A stretch of 39,231 bases of DNA, taken from Prochlorococcus sp. AG-402-K10 (GTDB taxonomy: Bacteria > Cyanobacteriota > Cyanobacteriia > PCC-6307 > Cyanobiaceae). Shown here in pieces: positions 1-8,244 of this stretch. Numbering within the stretch: position 1 is the first letter of the stretch; every line of letters begins with the position of its first letter. Made by a program: the position numbers and the translations under genes. The stretch covers positions 1 through 39,231 of the forward strand of contig QCIF01000012.1 in the NCBI GenBank assembly GCA_003216835.1, given 5' to 3'. Below the pieces are notes generated by a model that saw only the letters and a program-made list of their open reading frames with translations, was not told the DNA's origin and ran no database searches.

Positions 1-462
1 GTTAAAAATAAGTCAAAAAATATCTTACTTTCTAATATTAAAGAATTAAAAATTGAAGCTGTACATAAATTAGTAAAAATGGATATAGAAGGATTAGAGG
101 AAAATTTAATATCAGAAAATCTTCAATTCCTTAAAACCTTAAATAATATTAGTTTCTCTATAGAAATGCATCAATCTAAATATAAGAATAATTTATTGTT
201 TGAAAAAGTTGTTTGCGATTTATTGAATCATCAGTATTCTTTATTATTTATAGAACTGTCACGCGGTTGTAATAAAGATCTAAAAAATCTTATTAAGAAT
301 AGAAGCTTAATTTTCAAAAAAGTAAGTGGAAGATTTCTTGTAAAAAATCCACCGTCTGCCTGTATTGAATATATATTCAATACTGACTATAGATTAATGA
401 AAAATTATCCTTATTTTAGTAAAAGAAATATAAGAAGTATTACTTTAACTAAATCAATTTAA
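1..462 (+). CDS. FkbM-family methyltransferase, C-terminal part (cut by window edge)
   Basis: The reading frame is open from base 1 and ends at TAA 460-462, so the N-terminus with the SAM-binding domain lies outside the window. About 153 codons are visible. The motif KMDIEGLEE (codons 26-34), followed by a hydrophobic strand and SIEMH, matches the FkbM signature KIDVEGxE...xxxIE. An ATG at 79 falls inside this motif and is not a start. FkbM enzymes are SAM-dependent O-methyltransferases; in surface-glycan loci they are thought to methylate sugar hydroxyls. It runs toward the minus-strand GT4 gene that ends at 547. Family assignment is fairly safe; the substrate is unknown. Confidence 0.75.
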   Translation, partial: VKNKSKNILLSNIKELKIEAVHKLVKMDIEGLEENLISENLQFLKTLNNISFSIEMHQSKYKNNLLFEKVVCDLLNHQYSLLFIELSRGCNKDLKNLIKNRSLIFKKVSGRFLVKNPPSACIEYIFNTDYRLMKNYPYFSKRNIRSITLTKSI

Positions 463-546
463 TCCCTTACCCTGCATTTCGGCTCGTGATAAGTAAGAAA
501 AATATTTTGGTATAAAAGTATTATTTAATCAGAAAGTAATTGGGTA

Positions 547-1707
547 TTATTTTTTTTCATTCAAAATATTTTTTACAATTTTTTCCCATTTTGCGAAATT
601 CTTCTTAGAACTAAAATTATCTATAAGTTTATTAGAGTTTTTGTATTTGACGTTTTTAAAGTTTTTTGTATAAAAAATTAATTCTTCGGCCCAAGCAGAC
701 TTAATTTTTCGATTTTTAATTATGGGCATTAATTTAAAAAAATTAGAATTTAAATAATCTTGTCTGCCTTTCCCTATTTCCGAATAGACAAAATTATTGC
801 CAGGACAATTAGATGCAATAATAGGAATTCCCGTATAAATCGCTTCTAAAAGCTGATTTGATAAACCTTCATAAAATGAAGGCATAACAAATAAACTACA
901 TTGTTGAATAATAAAAATAGGGTTTTCCAAGTGGCCAGTGAAATATAAATCAGTATTATTATTAAAAAACTCTGAGTTTGTTTGATAGACTAATCCATTA
1001 TTTCTGCAATACTCAAGACAATCCTTAAGTTTTGGCCCATCGCCAATTATTATTAATTTTAGATAATCATTTCTTAATTTATTTCTATATTCCGAGTAAA
1101 TTTCTAAAAATTCAATAATACCTTTGTGACTTATTAGTGCGGAGGATAAACATATACAATTTTCTAGATTGATGTTTGAAAATTTATATATATTATTATT
1201 TTCAGAAGAAGTTTTCAGCCTAAGTTCGCTAAGGTCTATAAAACCATTTATATAATCAACTTTTTTATTTAGAAATGTTTTTTTTATATAGAAAGGGACA
1301 AGATGTGGAGCCGCGGGTATAATTTTTTTTGCATATAAATATATCAATGGTTCTAATAAGAAAACCCAATATAATTTTGAAATAAAACTAGCTTCTTTAT
1401 AGTAATAAGTTGATCCTGAAATAACTGTTATAAGAGTACATTTTGAAATCAATGAAAATATTGAAGGTAAATTCGAAAAAGCAATAACAATTTTATATTT
1501 TTTTAATTTTTTTCTATACTTAAAAAAATTCCTAATATTAATTTTTAACTTATCCAATTTTAAAATATTAAATCTAATATAAGAATTGATAAATATATGA
1601 TCTATATTATAATTTTTTGAAAACTTTTCTTTTAATATTGCGGCTCTTTTCTGAGTTCCGCCAATATTTTTCCAATTAAAAGTTACGATTAATATTTTTT
1701 TATTCAT
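547..1707 (-). CDS. GT4-family glycosyltransferase (GT-B fold)
   Basis: This 386-residue protein has the two-domain GT-B layout. A glycine-rich loop NIGGTQKR (about 14-21) near the N-terminus is typical of acceptor-domain starts. In the C-terminal domain IIGDGP (about 220-225) precedes the nucleotide-sugar site. An E-x7-E motif (E280 and E288, in FYEGLSNQLLEA) marks retaining GT4 enzymes. There is no signal peptide or clear membrane helix, so it should act at the cytoplasmic membrane face. The start ATG shares one base with the upstream gene's stop (TAATG), which implies translational coupling. Donor and acceptor cannot be predicted. Confidence 0.88.
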   Translation of the reverse strand: MNKKILIVTFNWKNIGGTQKRAAILKEKFSKNYNIDHIFINSYIRFNILKLDKLKINIRNFFKYRKKLKKYKIVIAFSNLPSIFSLISKCTLITVISGSTYYYKEASFISKLYWVFLLEPLIYLYAKKIIPAAPHLVPFYIKKTFLNKKVDYINGFIDLSELRLKTSSENNNIYKFSNINLENCICLSSALISHKGIIEFLEIYSEYRNKLRNDYLKLIIIGDGPKLKDCLEYCRNNGLVYQTNSEFFNNNTDLYFTGHLENPIFIIQQCSLFVMPSFYEGLSNQLLEAIYTGIPIIASNCPGNNFVYSEIGKGRQDYLNSNFFKLMPIIKNRKIKSAWAEELIFYTKNFKNVKYKNSNKLIDNFSSKKNFAKWEKIVKNILNEKK

Positions 1708-2816
1708 TAATTAATTTTGAGAGTCTTGCTCCAGAAACTAAAAATTTTTTCTTCAGAGTAGTTATTATTTATTGTATTAATTGCATTTAAACCAATATCT
1801 TTTAATAATACTTTGTTCATTGAAACTTTTTCTAGGCAATTTATTATTTCTATAGCAGAGACACTTTTCATCAGAATCCCATTTTTATTATTTGTGATTA
1901 TTTCTGAAGATGATTGATATGTACTTATTACACACTTTCCACATGCCATTGCTTCAAGAACTACATTTGACATGCCTTCATATCTTGATGGATGCAAAAC
2001 AATATTACAGTTTTTAATAAATTTATAAGGTTTATCAGTACCTTTTGTGAATTTTAAGTATCTTTCTAAATTATATTTTTTGATAGTATCTTCAACTAGT
2101 TCACTAAAGGTTCCATCTCCTACTATTTCAAAGATGAATCTATCTTTGCATTCACTGTTGAAAATCTTGATTATTGAATCTAGTAATACATCTATACCTT
2201 TTTGATATTCCAATCTGCCAATAAAAAGTATTCTTAATTTTTTAGAATTTTTTATTTTTATTTTATTATGGTCCATATATTTTTTTATTGAGTTTGGAAT
2301 TATTCTAATTTTTCTTTTAGGCACAAAAGTAGAAAAATATTTTTTTATTTCTTTGGTTTGTACAATTAGATAATTCATTTTTGGATAGGTAATAAACCTT
2401 AATAATTTCCAATGAATAGATAGATTAATGTATTTTGGATTATTTCTTTCTGATCCATAATGATTTATTCTTCTATTAAATGAAGATAATACAGTTAGGA
2501 TATTAGGAGTTGTTAAAAATGATAAATAAATTGATTCTTTATTATCTTTCATATATTTATTTATTGTAAAAATTGAATCTAATATATTAAATAATTTTTT
2601 AAATATATTTTTTGAGCTAACATTTCGCAACTCAATTATGTTTGTCTTTTTGGATAACTTGAATGAGGAAAATAGTTTTGCAGGGCCAAGAGTAATTATT
2701 GTTGTCTCAATACCAATACTTGAGTAATAATTTATTAAATTTGTTATTACTTTTTCAGTACCTCCACAATATAAATTGTGACAAATTATAGTTAATAATT
2801 TTTTGTTTTTATTCAT
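1707..2816 (-). CDS. GT4-family glycosyltransferase (GT-B fold)
   Basis: This 369-residue protein is a textbook GT4 enzyme. It has CGGTEK at 17-22, GRLEYQKG at 200-207 with the donor-phosphate-binding Arg201 and Lys206, VGDG at about 232, and the E-x7-E pair E280/E288 in YEGMSNVVLEA. Both GT4 proteins of this pair place E-x7-E at identical residue numbers, which suggests related architecture, but their sequences differ clearly. It is the first gene of a two-gene minus-strand unit. About 220 bp separate it from the divergent GT2 gene at 3034, where promoters for both directions must lie. Cytoplasmic, membrane-associated; linkage unknown. Confidence 0.9.
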   Translation of the reverse strand: MNKNKKLLTIICHNLYCGGTEKVITNLINYYSSIGIETTIITLGPAKLFSSFKLSKKTNIIELRNVSSKNIFKKLFNILDSIFTINKYMKDNKESIYLSFLTTPNILTVLSSFNRRINHYGSERNNPKYINLSIHWKLLRFITYPKMNYLIVQTKEIKKYFSTFVPKRKIRIIPNSIKKYMDHNKIKIKNSKKLRILFIGRLEYQKGIDVLLDSIIKIFNSECKDRFIFEIVGDGTFSELVEDTIKKYNLERYLKFTKGTDKPYKFIKNCNIVLHPSRYEGMSNVVLEAMACGKCVISTYQSSSEIITNNKNGILMKSVSAIEIINCLEKVSMNKVLLKDIGLNAINTINNNYSEEKIFSFWSKTLKIN

Positions 2817-3033
2817 TAATTAGTTCTTTTCATTTTTAAAATTTAAAGCAATTAAATATTTCGATAATCTTTTAAGTCACTTAATCCTAATTTACAAAAA
2901 AAAAATTAATTCCTTGTTAAAATACTACTTTATTATTTGATTAAAAGGAAGACTATTTATTTTTGTATCTTAGATTTGATTCGGATTTATTTTTAATTAT
3001 AATTTATTTAAAAATGATTAAGAAATATATTAT

Positions 3034-3963
3034 ATGAATAAAAAAAAGAACTTTAAATTTAGTATTATTACACCTACATATAATAGAGAAAAGCTACTAG
3101 AAAGATTATGGCTTTCTTTAAAACTGCAAGGAGAGTATATTTCAGAATGGATAGTTATTGATGATGGATCTAATGATCAAACAGCGGCTTTAGTAGAAAG
3201 TTTCAAGAAAGAATCAGGCTTTAAAATAGTTTATGAATATAACAAAAATAGAGGAATGACTTATGCCATAAATGCTGGATTAAAATATGTTAGAGGTCAA
3301 TATTTTTTTAAATTGGATTCAGATGATTATCTTCTTGAAAATTCCTTAGAAATTATTTATACATCAATTCATAAAATTATAAATTCTACAATTAATAAAA
3401 AAATTTATGCTTTTTCATTTTTGACTAGTAATCCAAAAGGACAAATAATTAATAAATATAAAAAACTTTTAAGTATGGGTAATATATTTGATGAAAAAAT
3501 TATTACTTTAGATTATTTTTCGGCGAGATATTTGAATTTTATTACTGGCGATTTATTAGATATTTTTAACTCATATCCTTTAATAAATCATTTCCGTTAT
3601 CCAGTTTTTAATGATGAGAGTCATGTTCCATCTTCATTTATAAGTTATTTTAATGCAGATTATTATGAAGGTGAAGTAGCCTATGTATTAAAAAATGTCC
3701 TTGTTAAGGATTATCAATGTGATGGTATTTCTTCTCAAAGGAAAAAATATGGATCTAACGTTCCAAATAAAAATTTAAAGGGTTATTTAGTATCTTTTCT
3801 TTGGTTAATTAATATATCATCAAAAAAAATTAAACCGTTTTTTTTAGTTTATAAAAATATATTAAAAATTTTTATAATCTTCAATTTTACTTCGTTGGCT
3901 AAATTTATTGGTTTGCTTTATTTCCATTTAGAAAAGATTCTAAAAAAATTACTGCTTAAATAA
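3034..3963 (+). CDS. GT2-family glycosyltransferase (GT-A fold)
   Basis: The 309-residue product starts with a GT-A nucleotide-binding fold: FSIITPTYNRE (8-18), IDDGSND (42-48, nucleotide-binding Asp43/44), and KLDSDDY (93-99), where the DxD-like acidic cluster Asp95-Asp98 would bind metal and sugar nucleotide. There is no long hydrophobic anchor, but the last 60 residues are rich in Lys, Ile and Phe and could sit on the membrane surface. ATG 3034 is chosen because the glycosyltransferase fold begins directly after it. A decayed paralogue of its last roughly 90 codons lies at 12590-12884, and the 3' flanks of the two also match. Donor sugar unknown. Confidence 0.85.
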   Translation: MNKKKNFKFSIITPTYNREKLLERLWLSLKLQGEYISEWIVIDDGSNDQTAALVESFKKESGFKIVYEYNKNRGMTYAINAGLKYVRGQYFFKLDSDDYLLENSLEIIYTSIHKIINSTINKKIYAFSFLTSNPKGQIINKYKKLLSMGNIFDEKIITLDYFSARYLNFITGDLLDIFNSYPLINHFRYPVFNDESHVPSSFISYFNADYYEGEVAYVLKNVLVKDYQCDGISSQRKKYGSNVPNKNLKGYLVSFLWLINISSKKIKPFFLVYKNILKIFIIFNFTSLAKFIGLLYFHLEKILKKLLLK

Positions 3964-4235
3964 ATTAAAGTCTTATAAAATATCTTTTAATCTTTCAAAT
4001 GAATTTAAAAACTTTAGCTAGATAAAATATATTAAAAATTAATTGAGCTTTTTACTTCTTGCTTTAATAATTTTAAAAAATTCAAATATTTCAATGCCAA
4101 ATAAACTTTTTTCTTATAAGAAAATAGTTTTAAATTGGATAAAGCTTTTCAAATATTCTTCATTTTATTAATCTTGAATATTTAATTAATCTTTTGATTA
4201 AAAATGCTAATATTAAATATAAGATAAGCACTTAT

Positions 4236-5600
4236 ATGGATTTTAAGTTCAGTTATAAAGTTCTAATAAATAATATTTACTTAAATAAAATTATTACTAC
4301 TAAATTAATTTTTTACACAATTATTGCAATTGTTTTTTATTATTTTATGCAAACTTATTCTCCTTTAGGTATAAATTTGAGATCATATCATTATGAAAGA
4401 ATTTTGAATGCAATTAGAAATATCTTTGAAAATCCTAATCTATCTTTATTTGGCTACACTTCATATGATAGTGTTCAATACGTAAGAAATCATATTAATC
4501 ATAATATAGGCACTATATATGTTATTCCTATTACTACCTATATTTTCCCTGGAATAATTTATAAAATATTTGGTAATTTTCAATTTCTAAATTACGCAAG
4601 CATTATTGATTATGTTTTTATTAGCTTAACTGGAGTACTCATCGCAGAAGTTGGTTGCAATGCTTTATCTATAAAAAATAATTTTGATTCAATTTTCTAT
4701 GGTTCTGTAATATTTATATTATTTTTAACCTCTCCTTGGACTTATAGATTAATGCTGGCTCCTTGGTTTGAGGTAGGATTTCTGGCTTTTTATATATTGA
4801 GTGTATATTTTTTCATTAAAGATTTAAAAATTGCAGCTTTAGCTTCTTTGTTTTTATCTTTCTTAATAAGTTGGATATGGGCTTTTCTAATGAATTTATT
4901 TTTAATTCTTTTTGTCTTTGTTAGCAAACTCTATAAAACATCTAATAATAATTTCAAATATAAATACCTCCCAAATGGATTGCAAAATAAAAATGGATTT
5001 TTAATTTATTTGTCAATTAGCTTATTGCCATTAATTATAAATTTTATTTCTCGTATTTTGATAAAGTTTTCTGGGATTGAAACTTCTAATAGCCCTGCTC
5101 TTTTTAGAATTGGAATAGATAAACTGCAGAATATTCATCATGGAGGTTTACTGGCAGCCTTTCAATTTTTAAGTGCTAATAGATTTAGTCTTTGCTTAGA
5201 TTCATATAATCTTACTCAAATAAATGAATTTAAAAAATATATTAGTATTTTCAATTGTTCATTATCTTTAGTTGGTCAAGTTTTATTATCCTTATTTTCA
5301 ATATTAGGATTGTTTTTACTATTGAGAAAAAAACCAAAAATAAAATGGATGATTGTACCAATTTCTTGGTCTCTACTAGCCTTTATTTTTATATTTCAGC
5401 AAAGCTTTGCGGTCCATTTACAGGGGCATTCTTATATATTTGGATTATTATTTGCATTTGGGTTGACCTATCTTTTAAAATATCTTTCTGAAGTATTTGG
5501 ATTATCAATTGTTACTAGTAAGATCATTATTCTACCCATTGTTATTGGAGTTGTAATTAATTCAATTCGTGTTTGTTTTATTACAGGGATTAATGGTTGA
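4236..5600 (+). CDS. polytopic membrane protein of unknown function in glycan locus
   Basis: I do not recognise a family with confidence. The frame is open from TTG 4194, but ATG 4236 gives a cleaner N-terminus (454 residues) just ahead of the first hydrophobic helix (about 25-40 of this start). The protein then has a soluble stretch (SYHYERILNAI and onward, probably periplasmic) and about eight to ten further hydrophobic segments. The layout of one helix, a polar loop with charged and aromatic residues, then many helices recalls GT-C glycosyltransferases or polysaccharide polymerases. I find no clear DxD or ExD in the first loop, so a Wzy-like polymerase remains possible. It stands alone between a plus-strand GT2 and the convergent wecE. 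Confidence 0.6.
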   Translation: MDFKFSYKVLINNIYLNKIITTKLIFYTIIAIVFYYFMQTYSPLGINLRSYHYERILNAIRNIFENPNLSLFGYTSYDSVQYVRNHINHNIGTIYVIPITTYIFPGIIYKIFGNFQFLNYASIIDYVFISLTGVLIAEVGCNALSIKNNFDSIFYGSVIFILFLTSPWTYRLMLAPWFEVGFLAFYILSVYFFIKDLKIAALASLFLSFLISWIWAFLMNLFLILFVFVSKLYKTSNNNFKYKYLPNGLQNKNGFLIYLSISLLPLIINFISRILIKFSGIETSNSPALFRIGIDKLQNIHHGGLLAAFQFLSANRFSLCLDSYNLTQINEFKKYISIFNCSLSLVGQVLLSLFSILGLFLLLRKKPKIKWMIVPISWSLLAFIFIFQQSFAVHLQGHSYIFGLLFAFGLTYLLKYLSEVFGLSIVTSKIIILPIVIGVVINSIRVCFITGING

Positions 5601-5615
5601 TTATATTCTCATTGT

Positions 5616-5643
5616 AAAAGGAATCTAGATTCGTAATTCTTTT
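5616..5643. terminator. possible bidirectional hairpin between convergent genes
   Basis: In the 59-bp gap between the membrane-protein gene and wecE, AAAAGGA at 5616-5622 can pair with TTCTTTT at 5637-5643, giving about seven pairs including one G-T, with a loop that contains TCTAGA. The A and T flanks provide a U-tract in either direction. The stem is weak and mostly A-T, so this is only a candidate. Confidence 0.25.
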
Positions 5644-5659
5644 AGAAATTTATAACTTT

Positions 5660-6799
5660 TCAATTTTCTTTTTTTATTTCATATAAAGATTCTATAACTG
5701 ATTTTAAAACATATTCTTTATTTAAACCTAACCATAAAGGGATTCTAGAAATCCTATCGAATAAAGATTCGGTAAAAATCAGGCTTTGTTTTTTAAAATT
5801 TAACTTATTCTTTGCATATGGTGAAATATGAAGTGGGATATAATGAAAAACAACCATTACACCTTTTTTACTCATTTTTTTAATAAATAAATCTCTTTCA
5901 TAATTATTCTTATGAATTAAGTAAAATAAATGACCATTATGCTCCGTGTATTTCTGCAATTTTGGAATTGATATTAATCCTTCGACTTCAATATTTCTAA
6001 GACCATTTTCATAGTAATTCCAAATTTTTAGTCTTTCTTTTGTAATTTTCTTGGCTTCTTCCATTTGAGCAAAAAGAAATGCTGCTGTTAGCTCTCCAGG
6101 AAGGAATGATGATCCAATATCTAACCAACTATATTTATCTATTTGTCCTTTATTGAATAAGTTCCGATTTGTTCCTTTCTCACTAATTATTTCTGCTCTT
6201 TCTTTCAACTTCTTGTTGTTAATAAGAATTGCTCCACCTTCTCCAGAGATAATATTTTTTGTCTCATGGAAAGAGTAACAACCTAAGTCACCAATTGATC
6301 CAAGTGCTTTCCCTTTATACTTAGACATTACTCCTTGTGCAGCATCTTCAATAACAAGTAAGTTATATTTTTTTGCAATTTTCATGATTTCATCCATATC
6401 ACATCCAAAGCCTGCATAGTGAACCGGAACAATAGCTTTTGTCTTTTTATTTATTTGACCTTCAATTAGTTTCCAGTCCATATTTAAAGTATTTGGGTCA
6501 ATATCAACGAATACCGGTTTCCCACCTCTTAAGACAAAAGCATTAGCGGTAGAAACAAAAGTGTATGAGGGCATTATTATTTCATCCCCATTTTTAATAT
6601 CTGCAAGTATAGCTGCCATTTCAAGAGCGGCTGTACATGAATTGGTTAGTAATGCAGAATTTGTACAAGTATTTATTTCTAGCCATTTTTTACATTTGCT
6701 AGTGAAGTAGCCGTTGCCTGTGAGCTTACCAGAGCTATTAGCTTTATTAATGTATTCTATTTCCTTCCCTGTTAAGTAAGGTTTATTGAATGGGATCAC
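5660..6799 (-). CDS. wecE: dTDP-4-amino-4,6-dideoxygalactose transaminase (WecE/RffA)
   Basis: The 379-residue protein reads collinearly with enterobacterial WecE as I recall it: MIPFN at the start, GSGKL-type SSGKLTGNG at 22-30, IMPSYTFVSTANAFVLRGG at about 75-93, VPVHYAG at 124-130, EDAAQGVMS at 151-159 (Asp152 and Gln155 contact PLP), and FHETKN with the Schiff-base lysine Lys181. WecE transfers an amino group from glutamate to dTDP-4-keto-6-deoxyglucose, giving TDP-Fuc4N in the cytoplasm. Its substrate would come from RfbA/RfbB encoded at 27687-29652, about 21 kb away. The usual partner N-acetyltransferase WecD is not next to it; only decayed sequence lies upstream. Confidence 0.93.
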   Translation of the reverse strand: MIPFNKPYLTGKEIEYINKANSSGKLTGNGYFTSKCKKWLEINTCTNSALLTNSCTAALEMAAILADIKNGDEIIMPSYTFVSTANAFVLRGGKPVFVDIDPNTLNMDWKLIEGQINKKTKAIVPVHYAGFGCDMDEIMKIAKKYNLLVIEDAAQGVMSKYKGKALGSIGDLGCYSFHETKNIISGEGGAILINNKKLKERAEIISEKGTNRNLFNKGQIDKYSWLDIGSSFLPGELTAAFLFAQMEEAKKITKERLKIWNYYENGLRNIEVEGLISIPKLQKYTEHNGHLFYLIHKNNYERDLFIKKMSKKGVMVVFHYIPLHISPYAKNKLNFKKQSLIFTESLFDRISRIPLWLGLNKEYVLKSVIESLYEIKKEN

Positions 6800-6809
6800 A
6801 AGTTAGTTG

Positions 6810-6946
6810 TTACTTTCTTTCAATAATATATATTACCTCTTTTATCGTTGGATAAAGTTTTCCTTTCTCAGCATAGTCTTGATAAGGATATTTATATATT
6901 CTTTCTATTAGGACAAATCCGATCTCATATGGATTTAATGTCATTT
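6810..6946 (-). pseudogene. possible frameshifted small gene remnant upstream of wecE
   Basis: On the minus strand an ATG at 6946-6944 opens a frame reading MTLNPYEIGFVLIER. That frame soon degenerates, while a shifted frame continues with YKYPYQDYAEKGKLYP and ends at TAA 6812-6810. Both halves look like coding sequence (mixed polar residues, not Lys/Ile/Asn/Phe noise), so a single-frameshift remnant of a short gene, or the 3' end of a longer one, is plausible. I could not assign a family. Upstream on the same strand there is no convincing continuation. Confidence 0.3.
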
Positions 6947-6999
6947 GTTATTTTCTATTCTCAACAATCTTGGGAAGTAAGAGCGGCATAGCTACAATA

Positions 7000-7335
7000 A
7001 TTAAATAAGGTTGTTTGGATATCTTGGTAATATTTCTAAAGATGATTTCACTTGTTTAATAGACAATCAATTAATCCCCATTCTCAATATATTATTGTCC
7101 AATTTTCTTAAATGTAACTACTTGGGTATAGCTTTATAAATTTCTTTCTAAGATGGCCTCATCACTGATTGAATCATAATCTCTAATTTATATTATTTTA
7201 ATTAATTCATAGTATGACTTAAGATATATTCTTCATGAGGGAACATCAGTGACAAGTCCTTATGATAAATCAAAAGCTTCTAAGTATTTATTAAAAACTA
7301 TTGATTTAGAAATTAATAACTCAAATTTTGAATGA
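7000..7335 (+). pseudogene. decayed coding sequence, family unknown
   Basis: Together with the preceding remnant this accounts for the 545-bp gap between wecE and the flippase-like gene. On the plus strand, protein-like segments appear in different frames and are separated by stops: about 7030-7075 (SKDDFTCLIDNQL), about 7073-7110 (INPHSQYIIVQFS), and a 40-codon block at 7213-7335 that includes HEGTSVTSPYDKSKASK and ends in TGA. The serial frame changes fit a gene broken by several indels. I do not recognise the parent family. Chance open frames in AT-rich DNA cannot be excluded, although the composition of the last block argues against it. Confidence 0.35.
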
Positions 7336-7344
7336 ATATATTAT

Positions 7345-8244
7345 TCAAACAAATTTAATTCTTCTTTTTATAATTTCGAAAATATATATAAAAGATACCG
7401 CTATAATCCCAGTAATTATTCTTGATAAGTAAACCAATAATGAGATAATTATTCCAATATTTAGATCTGATCCTAGTTCATTAATAATTAATGAAATAAC
7501 ACTTTCTCTTACCCCTAAACCACCTATAGATATTGGGATTATAGAAGCTAAATAAGATGCAGGAAAAATAATCAAAGGCCAAAATATTTTGGAAGATGGT
7601 AAAAATGCTTTTAATATTATTGCTGCTGCTATTAGATTAAATCCTTGTGCAACAAAACTAAGAAGAAAAATCTTGAAATAGTTTTTAAATCTTAATTTAT
7701 GTTTTTTATCAAAAAGATATATTAAGGTATAAATAGAAAATACGCTTAAAAAAATTATAATAAATATATATAAATTTAAATTATTAGCAAAGATTGGTAC
7801 TTTTAAGAAAAGTAGCCCAAAATAAAAGTAGACTAATAATGATATTAATCCTAAAAATCTCTCGAGTAAGATAATTAAAGAGCTTTCCTTTAATCTAATA
7901 TTATAATTTTTAATACTTTTTTGTAATCTATAAATATCTCCTCCCAATGCTCCAGGCAAAACAATATTCAGAAGAGATGATTTCATATATATTTTGAAGT
8001 TCTCAAAAAAATTTATTTTTTTATTTTCAATTGGAGTATAAATTTTAAGCAAGCTTGTCCATCTAATCGTGAACATTGAGAATTGAAGTAGCGTGAAAAT
8101 TATGAAAAAAAATATATAAGTATGGAGATTAATTTTCTCTAAAAATAGAACTCCCCATTCTGGGATTTTGATTAAATATATTATTAAAGATATCGAAATT
8201 AAATATCTTATAAAGTTGAAAAATTTTTCTTTATTATAATTCAT
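7345..8244 (-). CDS. flippase-like integral membrane protein (LPG_synthase_TM / YbhN-AglD family)
   Basis: The 299-residue protein is almost wholly hydrophobic with about eight membrane helices. It carries the two conserved patches of the lysylphosphatidylglycerol-synthase transmembrane family: PGALGGDIYR (about 96-105) and PISIGGLGVRES (about 236-247). Standalone members are often called flippase-like, or AglD-like, and are commonly found beside DPM-type glycosyltransferases, where they may translocate a polyprenyl-linked sugar; that role is only partly demonstrated. It is the last gene of the minus-strand set and overlaps the ATP-grasp gene by 11 bp. I infer that it handles the lipid-linked product made by the GT2 at 10344-11342. 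Confidence 0.82.
   Translation of the reverse strand: MNYNKEKFFNFIRYLISISLIIYLIKIPEWGVLFLEKINLHTYIFFFIIFTLLQFSMFTIRWTSLLKIYTPIENKKINFFENFKIYMKSSLLNIVLPGALGGDIYRLQKSIKNYNIRLKESSLIILLERFLGLISLLVYFYFGLLFLKVPIFANNLNLYIFIIIFLSVFSIYTLIYLFDKKHKLRFKNYFKIFLLSFVAQGFNLIAAAIILKAFLPSSKIFWPLIIFPASYLASIIPISIGGLGVRESVISLIINELGSDLNIGIIISLLVYLSRIITGIIAVSFIYIFEIIKRRIKFV

Noticed and set aside
466..500. Locally GC-richer patch (CCCTGCATTTCGGCTCG) between the first two genes, considered as a terminator or RNA remnant
   Set aside because: CTTAC/GTAAG can pair only over five bases with a long loop, and no U-tract or tRNA-like arms follow.
4082..4170. Short ATG frame (MPNKLFSYKK...) between the GT2 and membrane-protein genes
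   Set aside because: About 25 codons, no ribosome-binding site, no similarity to the pseudogene flank at 12900.
5255..5491. 78-codon frame inside the membrane-protein gene at 4236-5600
   Set aside because: Out-of-frame reading of hydrophobic codons; the overlapping protein is continuous with its membrane helices.
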